NCBI GenBank assembly: GCA_016169945.1
Contig: JADLSH010000113.1
Coordinates: forward strand, 310,001 to 374,000
Reading direction: 5' to 3'
Length of the DNA stretch: 64,000 nt
DNA from: Trachythela sp. YZ-2020
Taxonomy: Eukaryota > Cnidaria > Anthozoa > Malacalcyonacea > Clavulariidae
In this document: in pieces, positions 45,101 to 56,900 of the stretch
How positions within the stretch are numbered: position 1 is the first letter of the stretch
Layout of the letters: every line of letters starts with the position of its first letter
Position numbers and translations under genes: made by a program
The notes under the pieces: generated by a model
Told to the model about the DNA's origin: nothing
Databases searched by the model: none
What the model saw: the letters and a program-made list of their open reading frames with translations, nothing else

Positions 45101-46961
45101 CTTTTCTGATGACCAACTGTGGGGCAATTGGCAGTTCAGGTTTCTCCTTCATGATTGAGTCGACAATATCCAAAAGCGTTTTGGACCCGCCTTGCCAATA
45201 AATATATCTGTCAATGAGGAACAATATTGCTGCCATATTTTCATGGTCTTTTCTAAGAACTGCATGGTGTAGAGTTTCCTAAATTTGGAATACAAAATAC
45301 ACACACTAAAATAATGCATTGAGAAACCTAGTTTGATGTGTCGGTCTGTCAGTCAATTAGTCAGTGTGTCGGTCGGTCAGCTCCGGTCATTCAGGCAGCC
45401 AATAAATCAGTCAGGCTGTCCATCACAGTCAGTTGGTCGGTCCATCTGCCAGTCTGTCAGTGAATCAATCAATCAGTCAGTCGGCACATCAGTTGGTCAG
45501 TCAGCCAGCTAGCCTGTCAGTCAGTGATTTGATTGGTGAGTGGGTCAGTCAGCTCTGCAATTTCTATAATTACCTGTAAAACATCAAACTGTGTTAAATG
45601 AGGAAGATTCTCCACTTTCATGGTTATTAGATCTTTGATGCTATAATTTTCATCCTCACCAGCATTTTTGACATATTGCCTGTTGAACAGAAAGATTGAT
45701 AATCAAACATGGTCTAGTGTAGGATTAGTATTCAACAATAAGCTAGCTGCTGTGGTTCGTGTCTAAACTACCTGAAAAGTTAGCTCTATATATAGCCCCT
45801 TGGATGTGTACAATTATTTAGTAATTGTACCTACCATTTTTCTGGTACAAAGGGCCATGAATTATTTCTTGCTTCTTTGATGAGACCAACCAACTCTTCA
45901 TTAAGCAACGCCATCCAGCATTCAAATACATCAAACTTCAAATCTGTTTTTAGCATCTCACCTTTGTTTCCCCTGGTCAGCACAAACTCTCGGACACAGT
46001 CGCTCAGGGTAACTTGTCCGAACAAATTTCCATAATGCCCTGGAGGTTCATACTCAATCAAACCAATCTGAATAATTCTGGACAGAGTATCAGCATTCTT
46101 TAATGGTAGTGCTCTACGAAGCTCACTCAATTGTAAGAGCACCAATCTTTCATGATCACTTAAATGAAGCCAAATTAAGTTCAAAACATAAAGAACAGGA
46201 CTTTGGTTGCCGACTTCTTGATACTGAAGTGTGCCAAGCATCCGAGATGCACTAACAAGCATTTGAACAGCTTTTGGGTTAAAGTGAACGGTCTCACCAA
46301 CAGATTTGTAATTGGTGTCCAAATATTGGATGGTTTTTTTCCACTTTAAGTCGCTACCAATCACTGCAAGGTTAAGGCCATGGACTTGAACTAGGGTTTC
46401 ATAATTTTGGGGTAGTGTTTCTGTGTTTGATACACATATAACATTATTTTTCAATTTGTGTATTGTAGACATCAACAATGTATATAGCTGATGGTTTGTT
46501 TCAGAAATGGACAAGTTGTCAAAACAGACAACTGCACAACTGTCAAAAACGCTAACCATTGCATCTTGTTTTGCTTGTCGAGTGCTACTTTGTGAAGCCA
46601 ACACTGCTGCAATGCTACCCAAATTTTTCACCCTTGCCAATTGAATTCCACAGTTCCAAACACAATTAACATTGTCATGTTTGTCAATTTTAATGTAAAT
46701 AATTTTGGATTCCTCGACTGAACGATTTTGGATTAATTCCTTGAGTATTGCTTTGCAGAATGTCGTTCGGCCACTGCCAGTCTTTCCGGCTACATGAAAC
46801 AGATTTAGACCATTTTTTGCTTCGGCTTTTGAGTCTAGGTTCTTGCATATTGAATCGCACACATCTTGTATACTTCTGCTTGTTGAAAGTTGACTTGCTT
46901 GAGTTATTACTTCTTTCTCAAACTGGTTTACTTGGACAGTTTTTAGGGCCCAATTGTTCAT
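42103..46961 (-). CDS. STAND-like NTPase with helical repeats and C-terminal alpha-kinase
   Basis: Nine exons join in phase to 1055 residues: 45835-46961, 45574-45679, 45068-45278, 44398-44792, 43899-44316, 43417-43629, 42954-43232, 42618-42804, 42103-42334. N-terminal P-loop VAGKTGSGRTTF (59-66) with Arg where Walker A has Lys, Walker B-like AVVCFDNL (Asp148), then a winged-helix-like stretch (LSDHERLVLLQLSELRRALPL): a STAND/NB-ARC-like switch. Residues about 400-750 are helical and TPR-like. Residues about 824-1055 are an alpha-kinase: KYVGKRYKG (Lys881), VEPYMQGNFKKL, LAFSHFTYERS, LLITDHQG (Asp994, Gln996), FLTDPQIHS, GTGNLGMRGI and the zinc motif HGECNEIC. The kinase resembles the eEF2K/MHCK class most. 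An in-frame TGA lies upstream of the ATG, but an AG just before it allows an unseen upstream exon. This NTPase-alpha-kinase fusion beside FHA-Death genes suggests a sensor kinase. Confidence 0.85.
42345..42590 (-). repeat. SINE copy in alpha-kinase intron 8
   Basis: Words ATAGCTCTATCAGTTCCAAA, CCTTAGAGGTCCAGTAAGG, GTACCCAGAGAAAACC and CTTCTCACATGTGACTGA; same family, minus orientation. A fragment of the same family lies at about 43290-43400. Confidence 0.6.
45340..45545. repeat. (TCAG)n-rich tract in alpha-kinase intron
   Basis: About 200 bases of GTCAGTCAGTCGG-type units with drift, between the exons 45574-45679 and 45068-45278. The same tetranucleotide tract occurs in the introns of both FHA-Death copies. 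Confidence 0.8.
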
Positions 46962-47761
46962 ACTGTCAAGTCAACAAAACGTTATATAGAATGATATGTT
47001 GGTTGTTCTTATTTTACAGTCATTGTCATGCTGTCAACTCTGTCACTGTTGAGAAAATATATTGCAAAATTTATCACAAGTTCTGGAATTCTGAGAAGCA
47101 AGCATTCATTTCCCAGAAACAGCAATTATGCCAATTAATAATACATTACCAATAGATACAAGATAATTTACAGTAAAAGATCATCATATAAACTACCATA
47201 TACAGTCACCATCTTAAACTCTGGCAAAAGCACCATACTCTAATCTGTGACCATAAGCACCATACCTAATACACTAGTACCATCATATAACCTTGACTAT
47301 ACATATACTTAATACCCTGCATAACCTTAATGACCCCACAACATACCAACATATACCCGGTTTACATACAATATCCCTAAATCACATGAGCAAAGCACGT
47401 GATGAAACAAGATACTCAACTATCATCATGGGACTACATACCCAAATAACATTACATCATTTTGCTAAATTTAAACTCCAAAGTTAAAAATTAAAATAGA
47501 AACATATGTTTTGGTTTTGATCTTTTCAACTTTTATACATTATACGGCGGCAGATTTTGGAACGCTATATGTAGCAAATGAGGAATATTTCTAATCTCAT
47601 CGTGTTCAATCACGCTTGACTAAAAATTTAATTATTCGAGCAGGGATAAAATTTGAATCGCAAATTTGAAGAATAGCGTGTGAGGGGCGAGAGACCATAG
47701 TCCGACCGCCTCTAGTTACAGATCAGTGGTGGAATTTAGACGAAATTTTGGTGGTTTGAAA
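46962..47761. promoter_or_regulatory. Divergent intergenic region, alpha-kinase / synaptogyrin
   Basis: 800 bases between the two start codons, AT-rich, without inverted repeats I can support. It may hide an upstream exon of the alpha-kinase gene, since TTGACAG precedes its ATG. The small frames here look random. Confidence 0.4.
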
Positions 47762-49707
47762 ATGGCTGATCCTATAGAAGTGTTACGAAGGCCTGAAGTA
47801 ATCTGCCGACTTCTATCTTTAGTGAGTATTTGTGTATATTATTGGCGAAATTTCGAAGTTATAAAATATTTAGTCGATGCTCGTGGTGTAACCACTATTG
47901 AACACTGTCGTATTTGAATTGTTTAACAACTGAAATTGTTGCCTTGAGAAGTGCCCATTTTAGAAAGCCTAAGTATTGCAAGTTTCGTTTTTACAAACGG
48001 TAATATTAAGAAGATATTGTTGCTCTCACAAACGTGTAAAAAAGCCATTTTGCAAGTTTAATTTGAAGTGAATATCATGACGCAAGCAATTAGTAATTAG
48101 CAATCATGCTCATGTATATATAACTCAGCAATTTAGCTGTAAAATCGCTGTATTTTTAGCAATAAGTTTTAGTTTACACAACAAATTTAACACCCTAGAA
48201 CATATAGTAGAAAACCTAGCAAAGAATTGATCCCAAAGACGTTGTATAAAAGCGACATTCATAAGAAGCAAACCTGTTTCGTTATGCATGGTACACGTCA
48301 AAATTGAGGCTCTTTCTCGATATACGAGCAACCGAATAGGGATTATTAGGGATTATTAGGGTTAGGTTGGTTGGGGGTTAAGATTAGGATTAGTTGCTCA
48401 TATATCAAGAAAGCACCAAAATTGGTTTCCTATTTCAGTTTGTTCATGACCGTTTGTAGTAAATATTGTAGTATAAAGAAGTGACACACTTTTCCCTTGA
48501 CAAGGAAAACCGTCTGGCATTAGTCAGAGTAAAATATCAAAGTAGAGCCCATTGTGCCTTAACGGGTTAATTACTGGTAACCAATTATTGCCCAACACTT
48601 TCTCCTTGACAAATAAAATCATCTGGTGTTAAACAGAGTAATGTTTCAAACATTGGGGGCATTGCGGCTTAATGGGTAAATAACTTAGCCCCGTTTACAT
48701 GAGACCGAGATGAAGTCAGAGTGAGTTTTGTCAATAGGTTTACATGAGACCGGTACAAAAAGCATTACACACTCTATTGCTTATATCAAATGTGCAGTCC
48801 ACAATTGATGCTGTTAATTTTTCATCCCAGTCTCATGTAAACACCTATTATAAATAATACTATGACCGAAACAAAATCGTCCCGGTTTGACTTCGTCCCG
48901 GTCTCATGTAAACAGGGCCTTAGACTTGGACTAATATCTCCAGAGCATTGACTTTTTTTGTACTTGTGGCCATATTTTGAGCAGAATCTTTTTCCTCTAG
49001 TTGTTTTCAATCATCGTATTTGGTTGTATAGCAGATAAAGGCAAACCAACAATTCTTGGTGAGAAATATTGTGTTTACAACGGAGATGATGGTGCGTGCA
49101 ACTATGGAGTTGCTATTGGGGTGATTGCGTTCATTGCTTGTCTAGTATTCCTTGCCACAGACTTCTTCATGGATTCCGTATCGAACGTCGAAGCCAAGAA
49201 ATATATCTTTCTTTCTGATCTACTGTTTTCTGGTGTTTGGACGTTCCTGTGGTTTGTCGGTTTCTGTTATCTCTGCGACAAGTGGCGAAAGACAGACAAT
49301 AAGGATAAATTATTCTCTTCACAGGAAAAGAGTAATGCTGGAGGAGCAATTGCTTTCTGCTTTTTCTCCATTCTTTCTTGGGTAAGTGTTAATTGCCATG
49401 TTTTGTATCAGAACTAAATCTGAACATTTACCTCTGGAGGAAGGGAGCATTTACCTCACTGCATAATTCAAACCAATTTTTGTTTGCTTTTAAAATCTAG
49501 GGTGTTCAAACATTCCTTGCATTCCGAAAGGTCGGCGGAGGAGCAAGCAACTTCGAATTTGGTGGACATAGTCGACAACCCTATGAGAGCTCACCTTACT
49601 CCTCGTTCCCCGACCAACAACAGAATGAGGACCCGTACCAAGCGAAACCATTCGAACAATCTGGTCAGACTGATCAATCTGGGGAATATAAACCACCGAC
49701 ATACTAA
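47762..49707 (+). CDS. SYNGR: Synaptogyrin
   Basis: Four-pass MARVEL-domain protein of small secretory and synaptic vesicles. Three exons (47762-47821, 49001-49381, 49501-49707) join in phase to 215 residues, close to the family size. Exon 2 carries all four membrane segments: LFSIIVFGCIA, YGVAIGVIAFIACLVFLATD, DLLFSGVWTFLWFVGFCYL and AIAFCFFSILSWGVQTFLAF. The family motifs YCVYN and FLWFVGFCYL are kept. The cytosolic tail is Gln/Pro/Tyr-rich, ending EYKPPTY. The start is the first ATG (47762). Poly(A) signals AATAAA at 50029-50034 and 50305-50310. Confidence 0.93.
48689..48918. mobile_element. Fold-back MITE (GTTTACATGAGACCG ends) in synaptogyrin intron 1
   Basis: Left end CCCCGTTTACATGAGACCGA then GATGAAGTC; right end GACTTCGTCCCGGTCTCATG then TAAACAGGGC. 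Flanked on each side by CTTAG, a likely 5-bp target duplication. Further GTCTCATGTAAAC words lie inside. Confidence 0.75.
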
Positions 49708-50934
49708 ACTGAACTTTATTTGTATGAGAACTGATGCTTGTTTCTGGTTACTAATGTTTTAATGTTAAAATCTACTGGGTTGTTATAAACTATGTATGAA
49801 TTGAGTTACGCAGGCCATCAAGTTACTAAACTGAGATATATTCTGACGTCATTTTTAGTAAGATTTGTATGAAAACAGAAAAAATACTATTGTTATTTTC
49901 TAGTGGAGTGCTTATAAACTGTAGGAGATTCACTAAAGGAGACTCGCAGGGCCATTAAGTTGTGCCCAGTAACAACTAGGGAGGGATTTATCCATCTACA
50001 GCTTAGAATAATTCTCAGTCAATCTGAAAATAAAGGTCATTTTTGCTTTTGAACTTCATTTGTACAACACTATTGAATGTGTACTCTAGCAGTTCAATTT
50101 ACAACAACACACAACTTGTGATGTCAGAGTATTAAAAAAAGGGTCAAGTATATTTAAAGATTTTGCAGAGTCTATGGTAAGCATTATTTAGCATTTGTCA
50201 ATCTTATCTGTATGGGAACAGTACTGGGTCAAAGTTTAAGTCACTCTTCAATGGGGTAGTCAAGCTAGGTATGATATTTCAATATGTGTAATGTTACGGT
50301 TATTAATAAAAGCTGCATTTTTTTGCAAACAACAAAACAAAGTGGTTGTCAATTTGTTCTGCATGTAAAAAAGCAATGAGCCTTAAACTCATTAATAATT
50401 CATGATAAACACAAAGGACATCTGCACTGTATCACTGTCTTGATATCACGGTTATATCGTCCATAAATTTACTGAATTTCTCTTTAAATACTCGTTCTTT
50501 GAGAAGGTATATCCTGCATTTGAACTTGTTTATAATAAGAGATTTAAAACACCTTCAAAGTATATAGGCTAACGGCTTAACACTAATTGTAATGGCTAAC
50601 ACTTAACTTTCCTCTTGACAAGTAAAATGATCTGGACTTAGATATAGTAGGGCACATTGGGGTACATTGCAGCTCAATGGGTTAATATTGAAAATATATT
50701 GTTAATAGAGTAGATTTATTTGAAATTCATATAATAAATGCCTAAAGAAATTACAGTGTACATTAACTAGGGCCATCTACACTAAAAAGCAAGTCAAAAC
50801 TGCTTAAAACAACTTCTTTCATAGAAAGCATAGAGATGGCTGTACAAATAGGAATACTTTTTGTTCAATTTAAAAAATATCTAGGAGAATGCTTTAATAT
50901 ATACATTTATACAATATCTATAATTTGTCAATTA
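49708..50934. other. Intergenic between convergent synaptogyrin and cyclin F
   Basis: About 1.2 kb of 3' UTR and spacer. TTTATT at 50715-50720 is a minus-strand AATAAA about 215 bases after the cyclin F stop. No gene or clear repeat. Confidence 0.5.
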
Positions 50935-53900
50935 TTAATAGTTCATATCCATATTCTCTGAAGTGGGTGTATTATCAATTGGTCTAAATTTTGCATGCGC
51001 TTTGTGTGTATCGGAGTTCCCTGACGAATGTGGTCTGTTATTAACATCCATTAATGGTCGACGATGCACAGTTGCTGGAGTGCTGACAGAATTGTATGGT
51101 CTCCGGGTGGCACTCTTGCTCCTACTACCATTCCCGCTTAATGACACACTGCGACTATTGGATAGCCCTGATTGGTTAACAACTTCTTGAAACCAACTTG
51201 GTGAGAGAAAACTGGGTGTCGACCGCTCTATATGCTCCGAGTTTAACCCATCGGGGGTGTTCTTTGGGGTTTCCTTAGGATTTGACCCATTCTCTACCCC
51301 TTCCAATCCATCATCATACCAGGCCATCACTTCATCATCATCACTATCCATCATTTCTTCCAGGTCTTCCTCATCGCCATCGTAACCACTGGATGCAATA
51401 CTGGAGGCGCTTGTATTCAACACAGTCTCAGCCGGCATAGGGTCAGCAGTATCCTCAAGTATCCGAAAGCGAATAATCAAATCTCTTATCTCATCTTTGG
51501 AAGGCATCTGGAACAATGTTAACAACACCATGATTGTAAGAGAGCCACAATGTGCATGATGAGATACCATGCCCCCCCCCCCCTCTCGGACAATTTCAAG
51601 AAATAACGAATTTGAAAGTATAAAATAAACACAGCAAACAAACGATTCATGATCAAGATGAACCATCTGTGTCTAGGATTGATGTGCGTAGCATGTTTTG
51701 CGATCCGTCTATACTATAGGAATGCAGTATAGAACTGCTGTCAGAAAATATTTTAGTATACATATAAGCTTACCTTTAATTTGCTCACGTTTGAAAAATT
51801 AGGTGAATCATATCTAAAAATAATTCAATATTATACTGTATTCTAGACTTTCACTCCAGGATGACAAGTCTAAGAATGTCAAAGGAGGATTAATAAAATT
51901 GAAGACTGAATGTCCAGGCAAATTACAGACCTTTCTTTGACAGCTTTGAGCCGTTCATTTTGTTGATCCATTGGACAATCTTGTACCATGCTGAAAAATA
52001 AAGCCACAGAAATGTATTTTTCATAAACGCAAAGCCTTGTTATTATCAATGAATTGTAAATTTTATTTACACTGGATAGTTCTAGAAGTTTTAAACTGCT
52101 CTCCATAGAAGTCCAACAACGACCATTCGTTATTGATCCTGTGTTACTACAGGAAGAAACCTAAATCAGGGATGGATTTACTGGGGGGGGGGTGCACACC
52201 CCTCCTAGCCTTGGCCAAGGAGGGTGCAAGAGGGTTGTAATTCCCAGGGCAGGGCATTTATCAAACAAAAATATAATATTGGGCCTTTTTGACCGTCTAG
52301 GCAGTCTTATTTTTCAAACATTTTCTGACAAGATAAACCCCTTGACCCTGTAGGGGGTCCTCAGGGGTGATTCACCCTTCCTCGGTCACCGACCACACCC
52401 TGCTTCACGACCACCCCCTGCTTCAAGCCTGCTTAGCACCCCCCCTATCAAATCAAGCTGGATCCATCCCTGACCTAAACTAACAATTTATACTGGATAG
52501 TTCTATCAGATCTAAACTGTTCTCCTTAGAGATCCTGGCTGGTCAGAGGTGAATGGCATATGTGCTAATGTCACCAACACCCCTGGACAAATGGCAGAGA
52601 AACGATAAACAAATATCTGCAGATGATATCAGCCGGTAAGACGTGGTTATCTAGTCTTCCAGAGTGGGCACTGCAGTTTGATTTAGCACTGGTACTGCCA
52701 AGATAACATCATGGTAATACTGGATGTTCCTGGCTTGGTCAGTGCAATGAATTGGGCCACAAGACATTTACAGCCAGCGTTCTGAACTTTGTAAAACATC
52801 TATAACAAAAATCCTCTAAGACTGTAGTCACAATTTTGTGACAAATATCACACATGTTTTCCCCTTCTGGGCCATTGAGGGCTAAAGAAGAGTCCTATGT
52901 AGTGTTGACTGTTGTGTAACTCTTGTTCTCGTTTGTTTTTACCTAGCAATGAGAGTTGACGAAACTCTCATGTAAACTTACACCTGCCAACTCACATGCC
53001 ACTCTTATTCTCATTTCATTGGGCCATGCGAGTTAGCAAAAACCTGAGATTTAAGACAGTTTTGTCACACTTAGAGTCTTAGTTAACATCAGAAAGATTT
53101 ATTAAGCAACTCACCAATTCTCAAAAAGGTAAAGTATACAAGACAAAATGGTGTTTCTTTTAAATGGAAGATAGATTTCCAAACTTGGACACCACAAGGT
53201 TTCTGTAAAAATACGATGGATCATGAAGTTGATGTGGAGTAAAATTTGAAGAATATATTCTATTCCTTATTAGTTGGTTACAGCAAACATTACCGAGCAG
53301 TTGATAGGACAAACGTATTTATTCGCCTATTGATAATGATAAAGAATTATACTATATTGTAGGTTCTTTGTTTGCTTACCAGGGTAACATATTAACTGAG
53401 CCAGCAATGTACAAGAGAATCCCATGACTGCACAGGAATATCTAATTGGGAAGGCATGAAGCATGTATTAGTTTGTCATGTATTATCAACAATAACAAAA
53501 CACTACCATTACCAGAACCACCCTCATCATCAACATCATTACCACCATAATGACTACCATCACAACCGCCATCGCAATCAAACTGAGAACAACCTCAATA
53601 GAATTACTTACTTTCCAGCCGTTGCTCTCAACAATGACATCTCAGCAATGTAGGATGCTAAATTTTCTATCTTTCGTTCAACCTAGTGGCAAATAATGAA
53701 CTCGTCGTATACCAGCAAAATTTATTTAAAATCTCAACAAGACAAAGTAACTTATGCCCGTATATCATACGGGACTGTAGCGTATTGTAATTCAACTCAC
53801 TTTCATAAGTTCGCAGCTTAGCCTCACATAGTTAGGGATTGTTAAAACCTGTAAAAAATATGCACAACGTAGTCTGGTAATCGAGAAGAAGCTTACAAAA

Positions 53901-56900
53901 TAGTTTTATACTGCATGGACAGTGAACAAACTACTGGCAAATATATACTGGAGAGTGGAGACGGATGATGACGTCTACCTTCGGTTACCAGGCAAGATCC
54001 GTCTTGAACGCGGGCAAGAAAAAGATAGTTCGTCTGATATTTCAGCTATGCAGAAATGCAGCTATAACGGATGATACCCCTGGACGCATTTGGGCAAAAA
54101 TATTGTTCATTTGACAAGTTGTCGGTGTATATTTAAACGCAACAAACAGACGAATCATCTGTCAAGACGAACGATCGGCGTAGCTCGTCTACTCAGAAGA
54201 ATATAGGCAGCAGAACTTAACCACTATGAAGTCTATGTGTATAAATACGGTATTATACAAACTATCACGAAAATATCAGACATGATTTGTTCCCAGAACC
54301 ATTGTCAGTATAGATCGCGCTATGCTAGTAAAGGCTGATTTCCACTCAGTGCAAAATGTTGCGCGATCGACTTTTTGCAAGATTTTGTTTTCTTTTGACT
54401 TATGAGCCCTCGACTGGAACGGATCCGGTTGAGGGCTCATAATTCAAAAGAAGACGATCGTAAAAGTCGATCGCGCCACAGTTTGCACTGAATGGAAATC
54501 AGCCTTAAGTTCGTCTCAATAGTTTCTCTGGCCAATGGTAGAAATGATAAACAAATATCTGCAGATGATATCAGCCGGTAAGACGTGGTTATTCTAGTCT
54601 TCCAGAGTGGGCACTGCAGTTTGATTTAGCACTGGTACTGCCAAGATAACATCATGGTAATACTGGATGTTCCTGGCTTGGTCAGTGCAATCCAATGATT
54701 TAGTAAAGATCTACGGTATATATCAAGGATAAGGACAGTGCAGGAGTCTTTCACTTCTTCAACTGGGGTTCGATTCCAGCAATATGCAGTTGTCTGATTA
54801 TAATTTCGCTTCGGTTGCATGTCAGAAGAGTGCTTTCAATATGACTCTGCCAAACACCACAGATTTTCTTCAAGCACTCCAGGTTCTCTCCTGTAGTAAC
54901 GCTGGGCCAACAAGGAAGGGACGTTCCTTACTGGACCTCTATCTAGGAAGAACAGCTTAGAGATGATAGAACTATCCAAAAATACAACCAGGTTTATTGA
55001 TGGATATATACAATATATATATAAAAGATCCACTCCTTAATATTAATATATCTACCTAATTCTATCAACGTTCAACGTACCTGCGTTTCTCCTCTTAAAC
55101 AGCTCATGATTTCCCCTATCATTCTGAAAAGGCAAAAACGACTAGGTGATAACTAATATTCGGGGAAAATGGACCCCAAAGTTATTCTTTTTAATATAGG
55201 TTTCTTTTGTAAACATGGCTTATAAAAGCAAAGTAAATAATCTAAAATACCTTACGACTTGTTCGTAGGAATACGTGTTATCAGTCAACCAGGAAGACTC
55301 GCGAATGGTGACAATATTCTTCTCGTAAAATCTACAACACGAATAGCATTATGTTTTGGTATACGATACGTTTCCCGCGAAGGCCCTTCATTGCCTCCCA
55401 GTTTACAGAGCATCAAAGAGTAATGGCAAAGCTTGAACTGTACCTTGAAGCAATGAGCATACAACCAATGCCTAACAACTGCAGTTCACAGCGGTTACTA
55501 TTCCTTCGAAGTAGATACATATCAACATAGGACACAGCTGCATGTAATACGTGACTACTGAAACTCTATGAAAGACATTTTTTAGAACTATGAAAGACGT
55601 ATTTTATAACTTCAATATATTTCACAAAATAAGTTTTTGTATACACCATAGCAAAAGATCCAGACGTACACTGGTCACTATTGTGCAGCAGATGGTGATC
55701 AACCTGCAGTTATCAGAGTAAGGAAATAATGTTAATTATTTTCATTATATGTAGTAGTCTTGTATTTGATAGCAAGCCGAAAGAATGAGGAGATAGACTT
55801 TTTACCTCCTATACATTAGTGTTAATATTTCTGAAGATGACCACCTGATCTGCTGCAGCGTAACGGTCACTGAAACGCAACAATACCATTGGAAAACAAA
55901 CCTTCATTGTACAGACTTCAACTAGCCAATCCACTAGAATGTGTCTAAGGGTTAAAAAGAATAGTTTTATTTTGGCTTTCCGTCTCAATTACTTATATCT
56001 TACACATCAAAAGCCTTCATAAGAATTCTTTAAAGATTGAAATACCTCATAAAACGAGTAACCTCCGTTTGGAATTGAAATATTCCACGTATTCTGCACG
56101 GAGATGAAGCGGCCATGAACTATACAGAATGATTGACACTTCACATTAAAAACCTCCACAGTTCTTCCCAATAATTACAACCAAAATGAAGATAACTTAC
56201 TATCAAACACTCTACACTAGAAGCCATGTTTGAGAGATTTTCTCCTTACCTGTCTAATATACACAGCTGCACTCTCTTTATCCAAGTTCCCAATATTTCC
56301 TGAAGCATAATTCATAGCTAGTTCTAACTGCGCTTCCTTATTGTGCTGTAAACATTCCCTTAGGTCTCGCAGTTGTTGCAAGTTGAAAGCTGGCTCAGTA
56401 TTCGACTTATTGTTCATTTTCCAAAGTTCAAATTTTGCAGTAGTACAGCCTCTTAGCGCTGCTTTCTCCAGCCAGTATTTGGCTTTAGCTTCACAGTCCG
56501 ATTCCCCATCTGCATTCTGTAGAAATTGTGGGAAAACTTGTTAATTCATCAAACTGTAGAATGTGTTGAGAGGGGGTGGGTGTTTGTGGCTTAGTTGTCA
56601 GCACATATGCCTTTCACCTCTGTCACCTAGATAATTTCTACAATATGCAGTTGTCTGATTATAATTTCACCTCAGTCACATGTGAGAAGAGTGCTTCCAG
56701 TTTGATGCTACCAAACACTGCAGCTTTTCTCAGGGTACTCCACCTACCTCTATGAAGAACAGTTTAGAACAGATAAAGCTTTCCAGTATAAATAATATTA
56801 GCTTAATTTATAGAACAAAATTTACCTCTAGTAAACTTAATATTTTTCCCACTGAATACAGGAGAGATGGGGAAGCATCCTATAAACAGACAACAAAAAA

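Noticed and set aside
49490..49762. Frames on both strands over the last synaptogyrin exon
   Set aside because: Other-frame shadows of the exon 49501-49707.
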